Of a DNA stretch of 5,723 nt, positions 1 to 5,723 are shown piece by piece. The position numbers and the translations under genes are program-made. The DNA is from Bacteroidota bacterium. Lineage in GTDB: Bacteria; Bacteroidota; Bacteroidia; UBA8524. The notes under the pieces were generated by a model. The model was not told where the DNA came from. It saw nothing but the letters and a program-made list of their open reading frames with translations, and did no database searches. Within the stretch, counting starts at the first letter, position 1. The number at the start of each line of letters is the position of its first letter. The stretch lies in assembly GCA_003531115.1 (NCBI GenBank), contig DQHT01000145.1, forward strand, positions 7,260 to 12,982, in the 5' to 3' direction.

Positions 1-29
1 GTTTTCAGTGTTCAGTTTTCAGTTTTCAG
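1..29. repeat. Heptamer tandem repeat (GTTTTCA, about four copies)
   Basis: Four consecutive 7-base units read GTTTTCA (1-7), GTGTTCA (8-14), GTTTTCA (15-21) and GTTTTCA (22-28), followed by one more G. One unit carries a TT-to-GT change. The run starts at the window edge, so it may continue to the left. It is non-coding, and related heptamers appear on the opposite strand at 43-60. It looks like a simple intergenic repeat; no function is visible. Confidence 0.75.
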
Positions 30-60
30 CAACTATGTGCCCAACTGAAAAGTGAACACT
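7..60. repeat. Imperfect inverted repeat, 18-bp arms
   Basis: The left arm (7-24) and right arm (43-60) are reverse complements over 18 positions with one mismatch, separated by an 18-base spacer (25-42). The arms are built from the same TTCAGTTTTC-type heptamers as the tandem repeat. No T-run follows the right arm, so a standard intrinsic terminator is not supported. It could be a small mobile or palindromic intergenic element, or a hairpin at the 3' end of a transcript entering from the left. Confidence 0.7.
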
Positions 61-147
61 CCCCATGTCAAAATTTAGTCATTTTATTAAAAATAAACAC
101 CTTGTACAGCATCCATATCATGCTTTTAGGTATTTTTGGAAGAACTC

Positions 148-1350
148 ATGCCAAACGACCACCTTAGCATCATAATCGTCTGTACGCTGATCATCCTGTC
201 GTACGTTTTCAATCTGGTTTCAAAAGTCACAAAAATTCCCGCGGTGCTGTTGCTTATCGGAACGGGTATGTTGCTTAAATACGGACTTCAATACGCAGGT
301 GTCGGGTGGGACATACCTATGAGTTTTCTTCAGATATTAGGAACAGTCGGTCTGATCCTTATCGTTCTGGAAGGGACCTTTGACCTGCATCTGGAAAAGA
401 AAAAGAAAAAGATGATCCTGATGACCCTCTTGGTCTCTACTGTCCTGCTTTTACTTTCTTCCTTTGCCATATCCTATTTTATCATCTATTTCACAGGTGC
501 TGACCTGCGTTCCTCCCTTCTGTATGGATTAAGTTTATCGGTGATCAGCTCAGCCATTGTGATCCCTTCTGTGGAAAGTTTGCCTATGGAAAAAAAGGAG
601 TTCATGATCTATGAGTCTGTTTTTTCCGACATCATCGGCATCATGTTGTTTAACCTGATCGCTTTCAGCCACCCCGAAGAAACCATCACCTGGTATAAGC
701 CTATCGTTGAGATCGGATCAACCATTATCCTGTCTGTAATTGGTGCTGTTTTGCTTTTTATTTTTATGGACAGGATCAAACTCAAGGTCAAGTTTATTTT
801 TCTTCTTGCCCTGATCACCTTATTTTATTCCCTCGGAAAACTCATGCACTTGAGTTCCTTGTTATTGATCTTTTTCTTCGGATTGATCCTCAATAATTCC
901 AAACTCTTCTTTAATAACCGCTTCGGTGCCTGGTTCAAATACAGCTGGGAGAATACAAATACAGTATTAGGTGAATTTCAGACCATTACCCGTGAATTTT
1001 CCTTTGTTGTACGTACCCTGTTTTTTATGGTCTTTGGCTTTTCCATGAGCCTGAAGCTGCTGCAAAGCGAACAGATCATCGTAGCAGGCAGCATCATCGT
1101 ATTGATATTTCTTCTTGTTCGCCTTCTTAACCTAAGCATCTTTCTTAAGTCGCGGCTTTTTCCTGAAGTCCTCATTGCGCCGCGCGGGCTGATCACCATT
1201 ACTCTCTTTTACAGCATACCCGAAGCCTACAAGATTCACAATTTTAACGAAGGGGTCATGCTCTTTACCATTTTGGCCACTACACTATTAATGATGATCG
1301 GATTAATGGCCTACCGCGAAAGCAAGGTTACCATTGAAACACGTTACTAA
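148..1350 (+). CDS. Cation:proton antiporter, CPA family (Na+/H+ exchanger type)
   Basis: Predicted inner-membrane monovalent cation/proton exchanger of about 400 residues, probably serving pH and Na+ or K+ homeostasis. It is hydrophobic throughout, with roughly 12 membrane segments. Family-like landmarks, numbered from the ATG at 148, are: LEG near 74-76 at the end of an early helix; SSAIVIPS near 134-141, where the unwound TM4-type motif is expected; YESVFSDIIGIMLF near 155-168, corresponding to the ion-site helix, with acidic D161 preceded by S160; and IAPRGLITI near 343-351 in a late helix. I chose ATG 148 over an in-frame TTG at 136 because GGAAGA at 138-143 sits a few bases upstream like a ribosome binding site. 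The gene stands alone and ends 7 bp from a converging gene. Family assignment is fairly sure; transported ion and direction are not. Confidence 0.85.
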   Translation: MPNDHLSIIIVCTLIILSYVFNLVSKVTKIPAVLLLIGTGMLLKYGLQYAGVGWDIPMSFLQILGTVGLILIVLEGTFDLHLEKKKKKMILMTLLVSTVLLLLSSFAISYFIIYFTGADLRSSLLYGLSLSVISSAIVIPSVESLPMEKKEFMIYESVFSDIIGIMLFNLIAFSHPEETITWYKPIVEIGSTIILSVIGAVLLFIFMDRIKLKVKFIFLLALITLFYSLGKLMHLSSLLLIFFFGLILNNSKLFFNNRFGAWFKYSWENTNTVLGEFQTITREFSFVVRTLFFMVFGFSMSLKLLQSEQIIVAGSIIVLIFLLVRLLNLSIFLKSRLFPEVLIAPRGLITITLFYSIPEAYKIHNFNEGVMLFTILATTLLMMIGLMAYRESKVTIETRY

Positions 1351-1357
1351 TGCCAAA

Positions 1358-3400
1358 TTATTCCTTCAGCTCTGCCGGGGGAAAGAAAAATTCTGCCGGG
1401 GAATGTTTAAAGCGCTGAAAAATAGCCCGACTGATTTTAAATACCTGAAACAAGGAGATCTGACGTGCTTTCATAGCTACAAACATGGATAGCAAAAAGC
1501 TCACCCAAAAATTGAAGAAGCCAATTCCTCCAATACAAAAAACGGCAATCAAGACCTGATAAGTACTGATTTCAAATTCCCTCCCTACTATTCCCAGAGC
1601 AAAATTCCCGGCAGAAAAGGTGATATGGCGAATATCCCAATCCATACCGAAAAAATAACCCAGGGTTCCGGTACAGCCCAGCAGTACTCCCAACCAAAAG
1701 TTGCTGGTGAGTCCGCCGAGGTGTTTGTCGTACCACAATGCCATATTTTCCAATCGTTTTTTGGAAATAACGGATACCAAAACCGGATGCCTTTGAAAGC
1801 GAAAAGAAACCTGTTGATGGATGCTTTTGTTAACCATATAGCCCGACAACAATCCAGAGAAAAACAGGTGAAATCCGGCAATAGCCGCGTGGTAAAATGC
1901 TGAGCTTCGGGTTGGATCGATATCGTGTAAGAGGATCTCCGACCTTTCCGGAGAAACCAAATTATCCCCAAACAGAAAGTTAGCGATCAATGCGACCATC
2001 AAGGCCGTTGGGAAGGAGAAAAACACATTCCCGCAAAATGCAACAAACTGAGAACGGAAAAGCCGCGCAAATAGGGCAGCAAACCCTTCATAATCCTCTT
2101 TCCCGGATGTTTCAAGCACCTTTGCCAGGGAGGCGGCCGTCATGGCAGGCTGTTTTGTAGCCACGGTAAAATGCAAAAAATAAATGAGTATAAAGCCCAG
2201 TGCATAATTGATGCTGTACCAAAATGCATGGCCAAACAAACTCGTTTCCATCCCGGCCAAAAACAACTTGAAAATGCACAAAAATCCGATTACCAATCCT
2301 CCCCCTGCTGCCGACCAAAACATGTTGCCGTACTCTTCACGGGTATTCGTAATATACTTTTCACCCGTTGTGCCTGTATGTTGGGTTGCCTGATAGGCTA
2401 CCAAATGGGTGGTCTGGTTGATGTACTTCATAACCAGGTTTTTCCCTGCATGGTATTGGATGATGCGTACAATAAAGTCGAGCTGCTTTTTTTTATGATC
2501 CGGATGATGTTTGCTTTCCAAAAAATTGATCATAAAGGCCAGTCTTTCTAACTGCTGCTCCAAACGTAGAATACGCATGGTCACCGAAAAAGAGATTCCG
2601 AATTTGGCTTTATTTTTTCTGGCATCGTCAATAAGGGTCTGGCAATGGCCGATGAGCACCTGAACCTGATCAAAATAAGCCCTGAGTTCAGGTCTTGTGC
2701 CTCCCTCAGTCAGAAGAATTTCATCCACCAAATCATCCAGTTCTTTTTGCAAGGCCAAAAAGGGGCTATCCAGGTTCTGGTATTCGGGAACCATTTTCAG
2801 AATTTCGCTGCTGGTTCCTGTGGCACTTGCCTGCTGGGCCAAAACCTGGATACTGAATAAGAGGTGCGAAAAGGAAAATGAAGCAGCCTGCCACTGCGGA
2901 AACAGGTTCAGATTAAGTAAATCGAAGAGCCTAAGCCATTGACTCTGGCTTATGGTAGATACCCATTTATGGTCCCAGCTCTTGTAAAAGGCATTGGTAA
3001 GTAAATAGTCCAGCGTGTCTTCGGCCGGTTGGAGAGGCAAAATTTTGTAGGAAATTCTTTTCCTTAATTCCCGCATAAAGCCCCCATCGCCGATAATTCC
3101 GGTTTCGGTTAGGGTTATTTTGAACCTGCGCTCAAAAAACAGCTCATTAAAATATGCCATCAATGCCTTGCGAAAATCCGGGTCTTTTTCCAGCTCTTCC
3201 AGCAAGACATCCATCTTTAAAACAGCCGCTTCCAAACGAAAACGGGTAGCCGGCCTAAGCCATTTTACCAGCAAAAAAAGCAGTTCGGGCTGCTTATCGC
3301 CATTTAATATACGCTGACGGAAGTCGCTGAACATGCGGGAAAGATACATGCGCGGGACAAATCCTGCAAGCAATGAACATTCAGAAACGATGACTTGCAT
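1358..3400 (-). CDS. Gcr-type 'site-specific recombinase' family membrane protein (COG4389-like)
   Basis: A 680-residue protein resembling the family annotated as site-specific recombinase (Pfam SpecificRecomb, after gonococcal Gcr). The first 350 residues are soluble and helix-rich. The C-terminal half has about six hydrophobic segments, near 363-383, 396-413, 452-477, 503-522, 567-585 and 615-643. Recognisable family blocks are GEKYITNTREEYGNMFWS (346-363) followed by AAGGG, HFTVATKQPAMTAASLA (410-426), SNFWLGVLLGCTGTLG (566-581), DIRHITFSAGN (589-599) and FNFWVSFLLSMFVAMKAR (629-646). I see neither a serine-recombinase catalytic domain nor a tyrosine-recombinase R-H-R-Y set, so the name is probably misleading and the role unknown. 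The start could be ATG 3400 or in-frame ATGs at 3349 or 3334; none has a clear ribosome binding site. It converges on the antiporter gene and diverges from the exported-protein gene. Confidence 0.82.
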   Translation of the reverse strand: MQVIVSECSLLAGFVPRMYLSRMFSDFRQRILNGDKQPELLFLLVKWLRPATRFRLEAAVLKMDVLLEELEKDPDFRKALMAYFNELFFERRFKITLTETGIIGDGGFMRELRKRISYKILPLQPAEDTLDYLLTNAFYKSWDHKWVSTISQSQWLRLFDLLNLNLFPQWQAASFSFSHLLFSIQVLAQQASATGTSSEILKMVPEYQNLDSPFLALQKELDDLVDEILLTEGGTRPELRAYFDQVQVLIGHCQTLIDDARKNKAKFGISFSVTMRILRLEQQLERLAFMINFLESKHHPDHKKKQLDFIVRIIQYHAGKNLVMKYINQTTHLVAYQATQHTGTTGEKYITNTREEYGNMFWSAAGGGLVIGFLCIFKLFLAGMETSLFGHAFWYSINYALGFILIYFLHFTVATKQPAMTAASLAKVLETSGKEDYEGFAALFARLFRSQFVAFCGNVFFSFPTALMVALIANFLFGDNLVSPERSEILLHDIDPTRSSAFYHAAIAGFHLFFSGLLSGYMVNKSIHQQVSFRFQRHPVLVSVISKKRLENMALWYDKHLGGLTSNFWLGVLLGCTGTLGYFFGMDWDIRHITFSAGNFALGIVGREFEISTYQVLIAVFCIGGIGFFNFWVSFLLSMFVAMKARQISLFQVFKISRAIFQRFKHSPAEFFFPPAELKE
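1371..1403. repeat. Short 21-bp-period direct repeat inside a coding end
   Basis: TCTGCCGGGG occurs at 1371-1380 and again at 1392-1401, 21 bases apart, each followed by GA-rich sequence. In the minus-strand protein this encodes two PAE tripeptides seven residues apart (residues 668-670 and 675-677) in the last 15 residues. The spacing is seven codons, so it looks like an in-frame duplication in a tolerant C-terminal tail. Confidence 0.5.
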
Positions 3401-3462
3401 ACAATTCGACTCAATCTGCTACATTTGCTGCTTACGTATTATATGCAGCCAATATTAAATCG
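3401..3462. promoter_or_regulatory. Divergent intergenic region between two genes
   Basis: This 62-bp gap separates the minus-strand Gcr-family gene from the plus-strand exported-protein gene, so promoters for both must lie here or inside the coding starts. A TTTG occurs at 3424-3427 and an AT-rich stretch (TATTATATG) at 3437-3445, but their spacing does not fit the Bacteroidota TTTG / TAnnTTTG promoter well. Neither start has a Shine-Dalgarno sequence; the plus-strand ATG is preceded by AATATTAAAT, typical of AT-rich Bacteroidota leaders. The positions of the promoters themselves are not resolved. Confidence 0.4.
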
Positions 3463-4143
3463 ATGAAAACAAACAAAATCCTTTACCTACTGCCCCTGCT
3501 TTGCATCATGCTGTTAAGCGCCACCCCCACCCGCATGGGTGAGCCCCAAATAGATCTGGCTGCCTTTGTACGCCAGACACAGATAATGAAGAATTCGGGC
3601 AACCACATTAAGCTTACCTGGTGGATCCCGACTGATTATTGGGAAATTGCATTGAAGGATAATCCTGATGTGAGTCCTTCTCAAGTTTCCGCTATCGTTT
3701 CTGCTTTAGAGGATTATGTTTTGGTATGTGCTGCAAACCTGGAATCGGACGGCAGTGGTTCCTTGAAAAAAACAAGTGAGGCCGACCTGAGGAAAGGCCT
3801 CAGTCTCCTCGATGAAAACGGGAAAAAATATCTTCCCTTAGAAGAAGATGATATCGACGCGGGTGCTTTGGCTATAGCCGGATCGGTGAAACCTATGTTT
3901 TCTAAAATGTTAGGCGATGTTGGAAAAGGCATGCACCTGTATTTTTTTAAAGTACAATCGGGTGGCAAAAATTTGATCCATGCCGGAGAAAAAGGGAATT
4001 TCACTATTGTCCATTCAGAAACAGAATTTAAATGGGAGCTTCCCTTACCTATTCTGATGCCCGCAAAAATTTGTCCGGTTGATCAGGCTGAAATGCAGGG
4101 AAATTGGAACTATTGCCCCATCCATGGCAATAAACTCGACTAA
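3463..4143 (+). CDS. Exported protein of unknown function with C-terminal two-knuckle motif
   Basis: I do not recognise the family. The 226-residue product starts with a clear Sec-type signal peptide: MKTNK, a hydrophobic core at about 6-19, and a likely cleavage after LLSA (residue 20). No lipobox is present, because C14 lies in the core after PLL. The mature part is mixed polar sequence without membrane segments, including TWWIPTDYW (52-60) and an acidic patch LEEDDIDAG (126-134). The last 25 residues read ICPVDQAEMQGNWNYCPIHG then NKLD, that is CPxD, 10 residues, then CPxHG. This resembles a zinc ribbon in which the second ligand of each knuckle is D207 and H221 instead of Cys. C204 and C218 could bind metal or form a disulfide. 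Location is presumably periplasmic or extracellular. The gene appears monocistronic, ends 11 bp from the converging repair-gene remnant, and has an AT-rich leader without Shine-Dalgarno. Confidence 0.8.
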   Translation: MKTNKILYLLPLLCIMLLSATPTRMGEPQIDLAAFVRQTQIMKNSGNHIKLTWWIPTDYWEIALKDNPDVSPSQVSAIVSALEDYVLVCAANLESDGSGSLKKTSEADLRKGLSLLDENGKKYLPLEEDDIDAGALAIAGSVKPMFSKMLGDVGKGMHLYFFKVQSGGKNLIHAGEKGNFTIVHSETEFKWELPLPILMPAKICPVDQAEMQGNWNYCPIHGNKLD

Positions 4144-4154
4144 ACTCCGAACCC

Positions 4155-4391
4155 CTAAATAAGTTCAAACTCGGCTCCGGCCAGGACTTTTCCATTGGCT
4201 ACCAAATCCAGCCGATGTGTTCCCGGATAATGCTTTCGTGTGGTGAGATCGCGAAAAGCATGTTTGCGGCTCATACGGATTTGCGTAGCTGCTTTGATCG
4301 TTTGTTCGGAAAGCTGAAATACTTTGTGGACTTGTTTTCCCGATGCCTTTTGAAAATAGAGGTGGTATTCAAGCCTCAGCTCCTCACCCCC
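4155..4391 (-). pseudogene. Start-less remnant of an AlkD-like DNA alkylation repair gene (C-terminal domain)
   Basis: The minus-strand frame from 4391 to the TAG at 4157-4155 is open for 78 codons and is bounded upstream by an in-frame TAA (4394-4392). Its translation contains LRLEYHLYFQKASGK, VHKVFQLSE, FRDLTTRKHYPGTHRLDL and VANGKVLAGAEF. This agrees with the C-terminal beta-rich domain of large (about 360-residue) AlkD-type alkylation repair proteins, in which a [IL]EY..Y..KANGK...KVF...LTTR.HY.G.H......NG pattern recurs. The HEAT-like repeat body, about 80% of such a protein, is missing. There is no plausible start codon; the only ATG is at codon 40. The fragment sits directly downstream of the bestrophin gene, overlapping its last 8 bases. 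It is most likely a decaying deletion remnant. A fused or frameshifted extension of bestrophin is the alternative. The match is from memory of the family. Confidence 0.72.
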
Positions 4392-4404
4392 TTATCTCCT
4401 CACC
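4374..4404. repeat. Imperfect 16-bp tandem duplication at the bestrophin / repair-remnant junction
   Basis: CCTCAGCTCCTCACC (4374-4388) and CCTTATCTCCTCACC (4390-4404) match at 13 of 15 positions and are offset by 16 bases. The pair spans the bestrophin stop codon (4386-4384) and the beginning of the alkylation-repair remnant. On the coding (minus) strand the shared core is GGTGAGGAG. Because 16 is not a multiple of three, the duplication shifts the reading frame. Confidence 0.7.
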
Positions 4405-5235
4405 AGAACCTTCTATTTCCATGAGATTCTGCTTGATAGTCTCCACCAGCGTATCCATAGGCAGGTCGTTGGCATCTGTTCCGAATGGATTTTCAATTTC
4501 TTCGGCTATCAACTCGAGGGAAGCCAGGGCATAAAGGGTAAAGATCACGATCGGGATAATGCCGTATCCATACTCGGCCACAAAGCCAAAAGGTAAAGTC
4601 ATCACGTAGGCGAAGATGAACTTTTTGATGAAGATGCTGTAGGAATAAGGGATAGGCGTTTTTTTGATCCTTTCACAGGCACCACAAATATCAAGCAGCT
4701 CGCTCAATTCACTTTCTATTACCCGCATCTGGTCGCCATCGATATGCTTATTTTTCAGCCAGCCATTCAATTTGGCGTACATGGAAGCAACAAGATGGTT
4801 AGGTTGGTGGACTTCGATGGAAAGGCCATCCCATTTCAGCCCCCGCAAATGCCAGCGAAGCACATTGGCAAAATCTCCTATTTCACCAATAAATTTGTGT
4901 TTGTTACCTGCCTCCTCCGGTACCATGGTTTGTACCTTGATAGCCAGGTTTCGTGAAGCATTGACCAGGGCTCCCCACAGCTTTCTCCCTTCCCACCAGC
5001 GGTCGTAGGCGGTATTGGTACGAAAAACCAGAAGCATGGAAATAACGAATCCCAATAATTGGTACATCAGCGAAGTACTGGAATTGACCACCTTCAAAAT
5101 TTCCAGTTCCACATACACCACGAGGCCGGTATAGATCCCAACAGCCACCATCACCCAGAACAACTTCCTGAACGTATCGCTTTTATGGAATTTAAAGATG
5201 AGGGTAAACCAGTCCTTCGGATTATATATAACCAT
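4384..5235 (-). CDS. Bestrophin-family (UPF0187 / YneE-like) ion channel
   Basis: A 283-residue inner-membrane protein of the bestrophin family, whose members assemble as pentameric ion channels (bacterial KpBest conducts cations, animal ones Cl-). The diagnostic block is FRTNTAYDRWWEGRKLWG (71-88). Others are CERIKKTPIPYSYS (187-200) and EEIENPFGTDANDLPMD (245-261), the acidic cluster typical of the family's cytosolic end. Four membrane segments are expected near 24-46, 55-72, 204-221 and 224-244. F63, M67 and F71 fall at i, i+4, i+8 on TM2 and are candidate pore-neck residues (inference). Length is normal for bacterial members. The ATG (5235-5233) overlaps the upstream alaS stop as TAATG, which fixes the start and suggests translational coupling, since no Shine-Dalgarno is present. 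The last residues (GSGEEIRG) are encoded within the 16-bp duplication. Confidence 0.93.
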   Translation of the reverse strand: MVIYNPKDWFTLIFKFHKSDTFRKLFWVMVAVGIYTGLVVYVELEILKVVNSSTSLMYQLLGFVISMLLVFRTNTAYDRWWEGRKLWGALVNASRNLAIKVQTMVPEEAGNKHKFIGEIGDFANVLRWHLRGLKWDGLSIEVHQPNHLVASMYAKLNGWLKNKHIDGDQMRVIESELSELLDICGACERIKKTPIPYSYSIFIKKFIFAYVMTLPFGFVAEYGYGIIPIVIFTLYALASLELIAEEIENPFGTDANDLPMDTLVETIKQNLMEIEGSGEEIRG

Positions 5236-5723
5236 TAAATCAGGGTTTTAGCTTTGTTCAATGCCTTTTCAAGTCCGGTGATATCTGTTCCTCCTGCCGT
5301 GGCATAAAAGGCTTGTCCACCCCCGCCTCCTTTGATCTCTTTAGCCAGTTCCTTAACAATGTTACCGGCATTCCATCCTTTTTCCCTGACCAGCTTTTCA
5401 TCAATGATCACTGACAGGAAAGGTTTGTCGCCCAAGACCGTTCCGAAAACACAGAACAATTCGGGTATTTCATTTTTCAGCTGGAAACTCAGATTTTTGA
5501 GCTGATCAACAGAAGGAATGTCGATCCGTTCGATCAATACTGAAACCCCGTTTTGCTGCACCACTTTTCCTTTTAACACCTGTTTTAAAACCTGGGTTTT
5601 TTCCGCCTCAAGCAGCTCCAGTTTTTTCTCCAGCTCAGTTTTTTCGTTAATCAAACGCTCTACACTTTTGCTGAGGTCTTTGCTTTTGAGCAAGTCTTTA
5701 AGTTCCTGGAGTGTTTGTTCTGT
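5235..5723 (-). CDS. alaS: Alanine--tRNA ligase, C-terminal part (5' end outside window)
   Basis: The reading frame stays open to the window edge; the visible 162 residues are the C-terminal end of AlaRS, which charges tRNA-Ala in the cytoplasm. Visible residues 1-50 form a charged, leucine-rich coiled coil (LINEKTELEKKLELLEAEKT), the linker typical of AlaRS. Residues from about 55 are the C-Ala / DHHA1 domain, with VFGTVLGDKPFLSVIIDE in the middle and the glycine-rich GGGGGQAFYATAGG at 132-145, the tRNA-contacting signature of this domain. A TTG at 5693-5691 is not a start: coding continues upstream of it. Complete bacterial AlaRS is about 870 residues, so some 700 residues lie to the right. 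It is the upstream gene of a minus-strand unit with the bestrophin gene. The domain alone also occurs in other DHHA1 proteins, but the coiled-coil plus GGGGGQ context favours AlaRS. Confidence 0.92.
   Translation of the reverse strand, partial: TEQTLQELKDLLKSKDLSKSVERLINEKTELEKKLELLEAEKTQVLKQVLKGKVVQQNGVSVLIERIDIPSVDQLKNLSFQLKNEIPELFCVFGTVLGDKPFLSVIIDEKLVREKGWNAGNIVKELAKEIKGGGGGQAFYATAGGTDITGLEKALNKAKTLI

Noticed and set aside
131..138. TATTTTTG matches the Bacteroidota -7 box TAnnTTTG upstream of the antiporter
   Set aside because: No TTTG lies at the required 17-23 base spacing (the nearest TTG, at 102-104, is 26 bases away), and transcription would begin almost at the ATG. Chance in AT-rich DNA is likely.
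1351..1357. Possible bidirectional terminator between the converging antiporter and Gcr-family genes
   Set aside because: Only 7 bases separate the stops and no stem-loop with T-run is visible there or just inside either end.
1588..2551. Open frames on both strands of 60-130 codons inside the Gcr-family gene
   Set aside because: They overlap a long gene with clear family motifs, show no recognisable domains, and read as other-frame translations of it.
1358..3400. Invertible DNA or integron-like system driven by the 'recombinase'
   Set aside because: No paired inverted repeats, attachment sites or cassette structure flank the gene, and the protein lacks visible recombinase catalytic motifs.
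3778..3803. GC-rich hairpin CTGAGG / CCTCAG (and competing GAGGCC / GGCCTC) resembling a terminator or attenuator
   Set aside because: It lies in the middle of the exported-protein coding region, has no T-run and no leader context.
3714..4004. Minus-strand 96-codon frame opposite the exported-protein gene
   Set aside because: It is the antisense shadow of a gene with a clear signal peptide; the translation has no domain.
4215..5008. Plus-strand open frames of up to 114 codons opposite the repair remnant and bestrophin
   Set aside because: They are antisense to recognisable protein sequence and have low-complexity, non-family translations.

Overview
The window looks like a chromosomal stretch from a member of the Bacteroidota, possibly Saprospiria or a relative (inference). 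The support is AT-rich, Shine-Dalgarno-poor leaders upstream of most genes, moderate GC, and the style of the AlaS, bestrophin and antiporter proteins. It holds five protein genes, one gene remnant and a few small repeats. There is no RNA gene, CRISPR array, insertion sequence or prophage.

Layout. Bases 1-147 are non-coding and begin with a heptamer repeat that forms a near-perfect 18-bp inverted repeat. Bases 148-1350 (+) encode a CPA-type cation:proton antiporter. Converging on it with a 7-bp gap, 1358-3400 (-) encodes a large membrane protein of the Gcr / 'site-specific recombinase' family (COG4389), which shows no visible recombinase catalytic motif. A 62-bp divergent intergenic region separates it from 3463-4143 (+), an exported protein of unknown function with a C-terminal CPxD...CPxHG motif. 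The right third is a minus-strand block: the 3' end of alaS (5235-5723, cut by the window edge), a bestrophin-family anion channel gene whose ATG overlaps the alaS stop by one base (TAATG), and a start-less 78-codon reading frame (4155-4391). That frame matches, from memory of the family, the C-terminal domain of large AlkD-like DNA alkylation repair proteins.

How the parts relate. alaS and the bestrophin gene are almost certainly co-transcribed and probably translationally coupled. The alkylation-repair remnant lies directly behind the bestrophin stop. At that junction is an imperfect 16-bp tandem duplication, and removing one copy would fuse bestrophin in frame to the repair domain. This junction is the most unusual thing in the window. 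The antiporter, the Gcr-family protein and the exported protein show no obvious pathway link to each other. I see no complete novel multi-gene system. The best leads are the junction, the mislabelled 'recombinase' and the exported two-knuckle protein.
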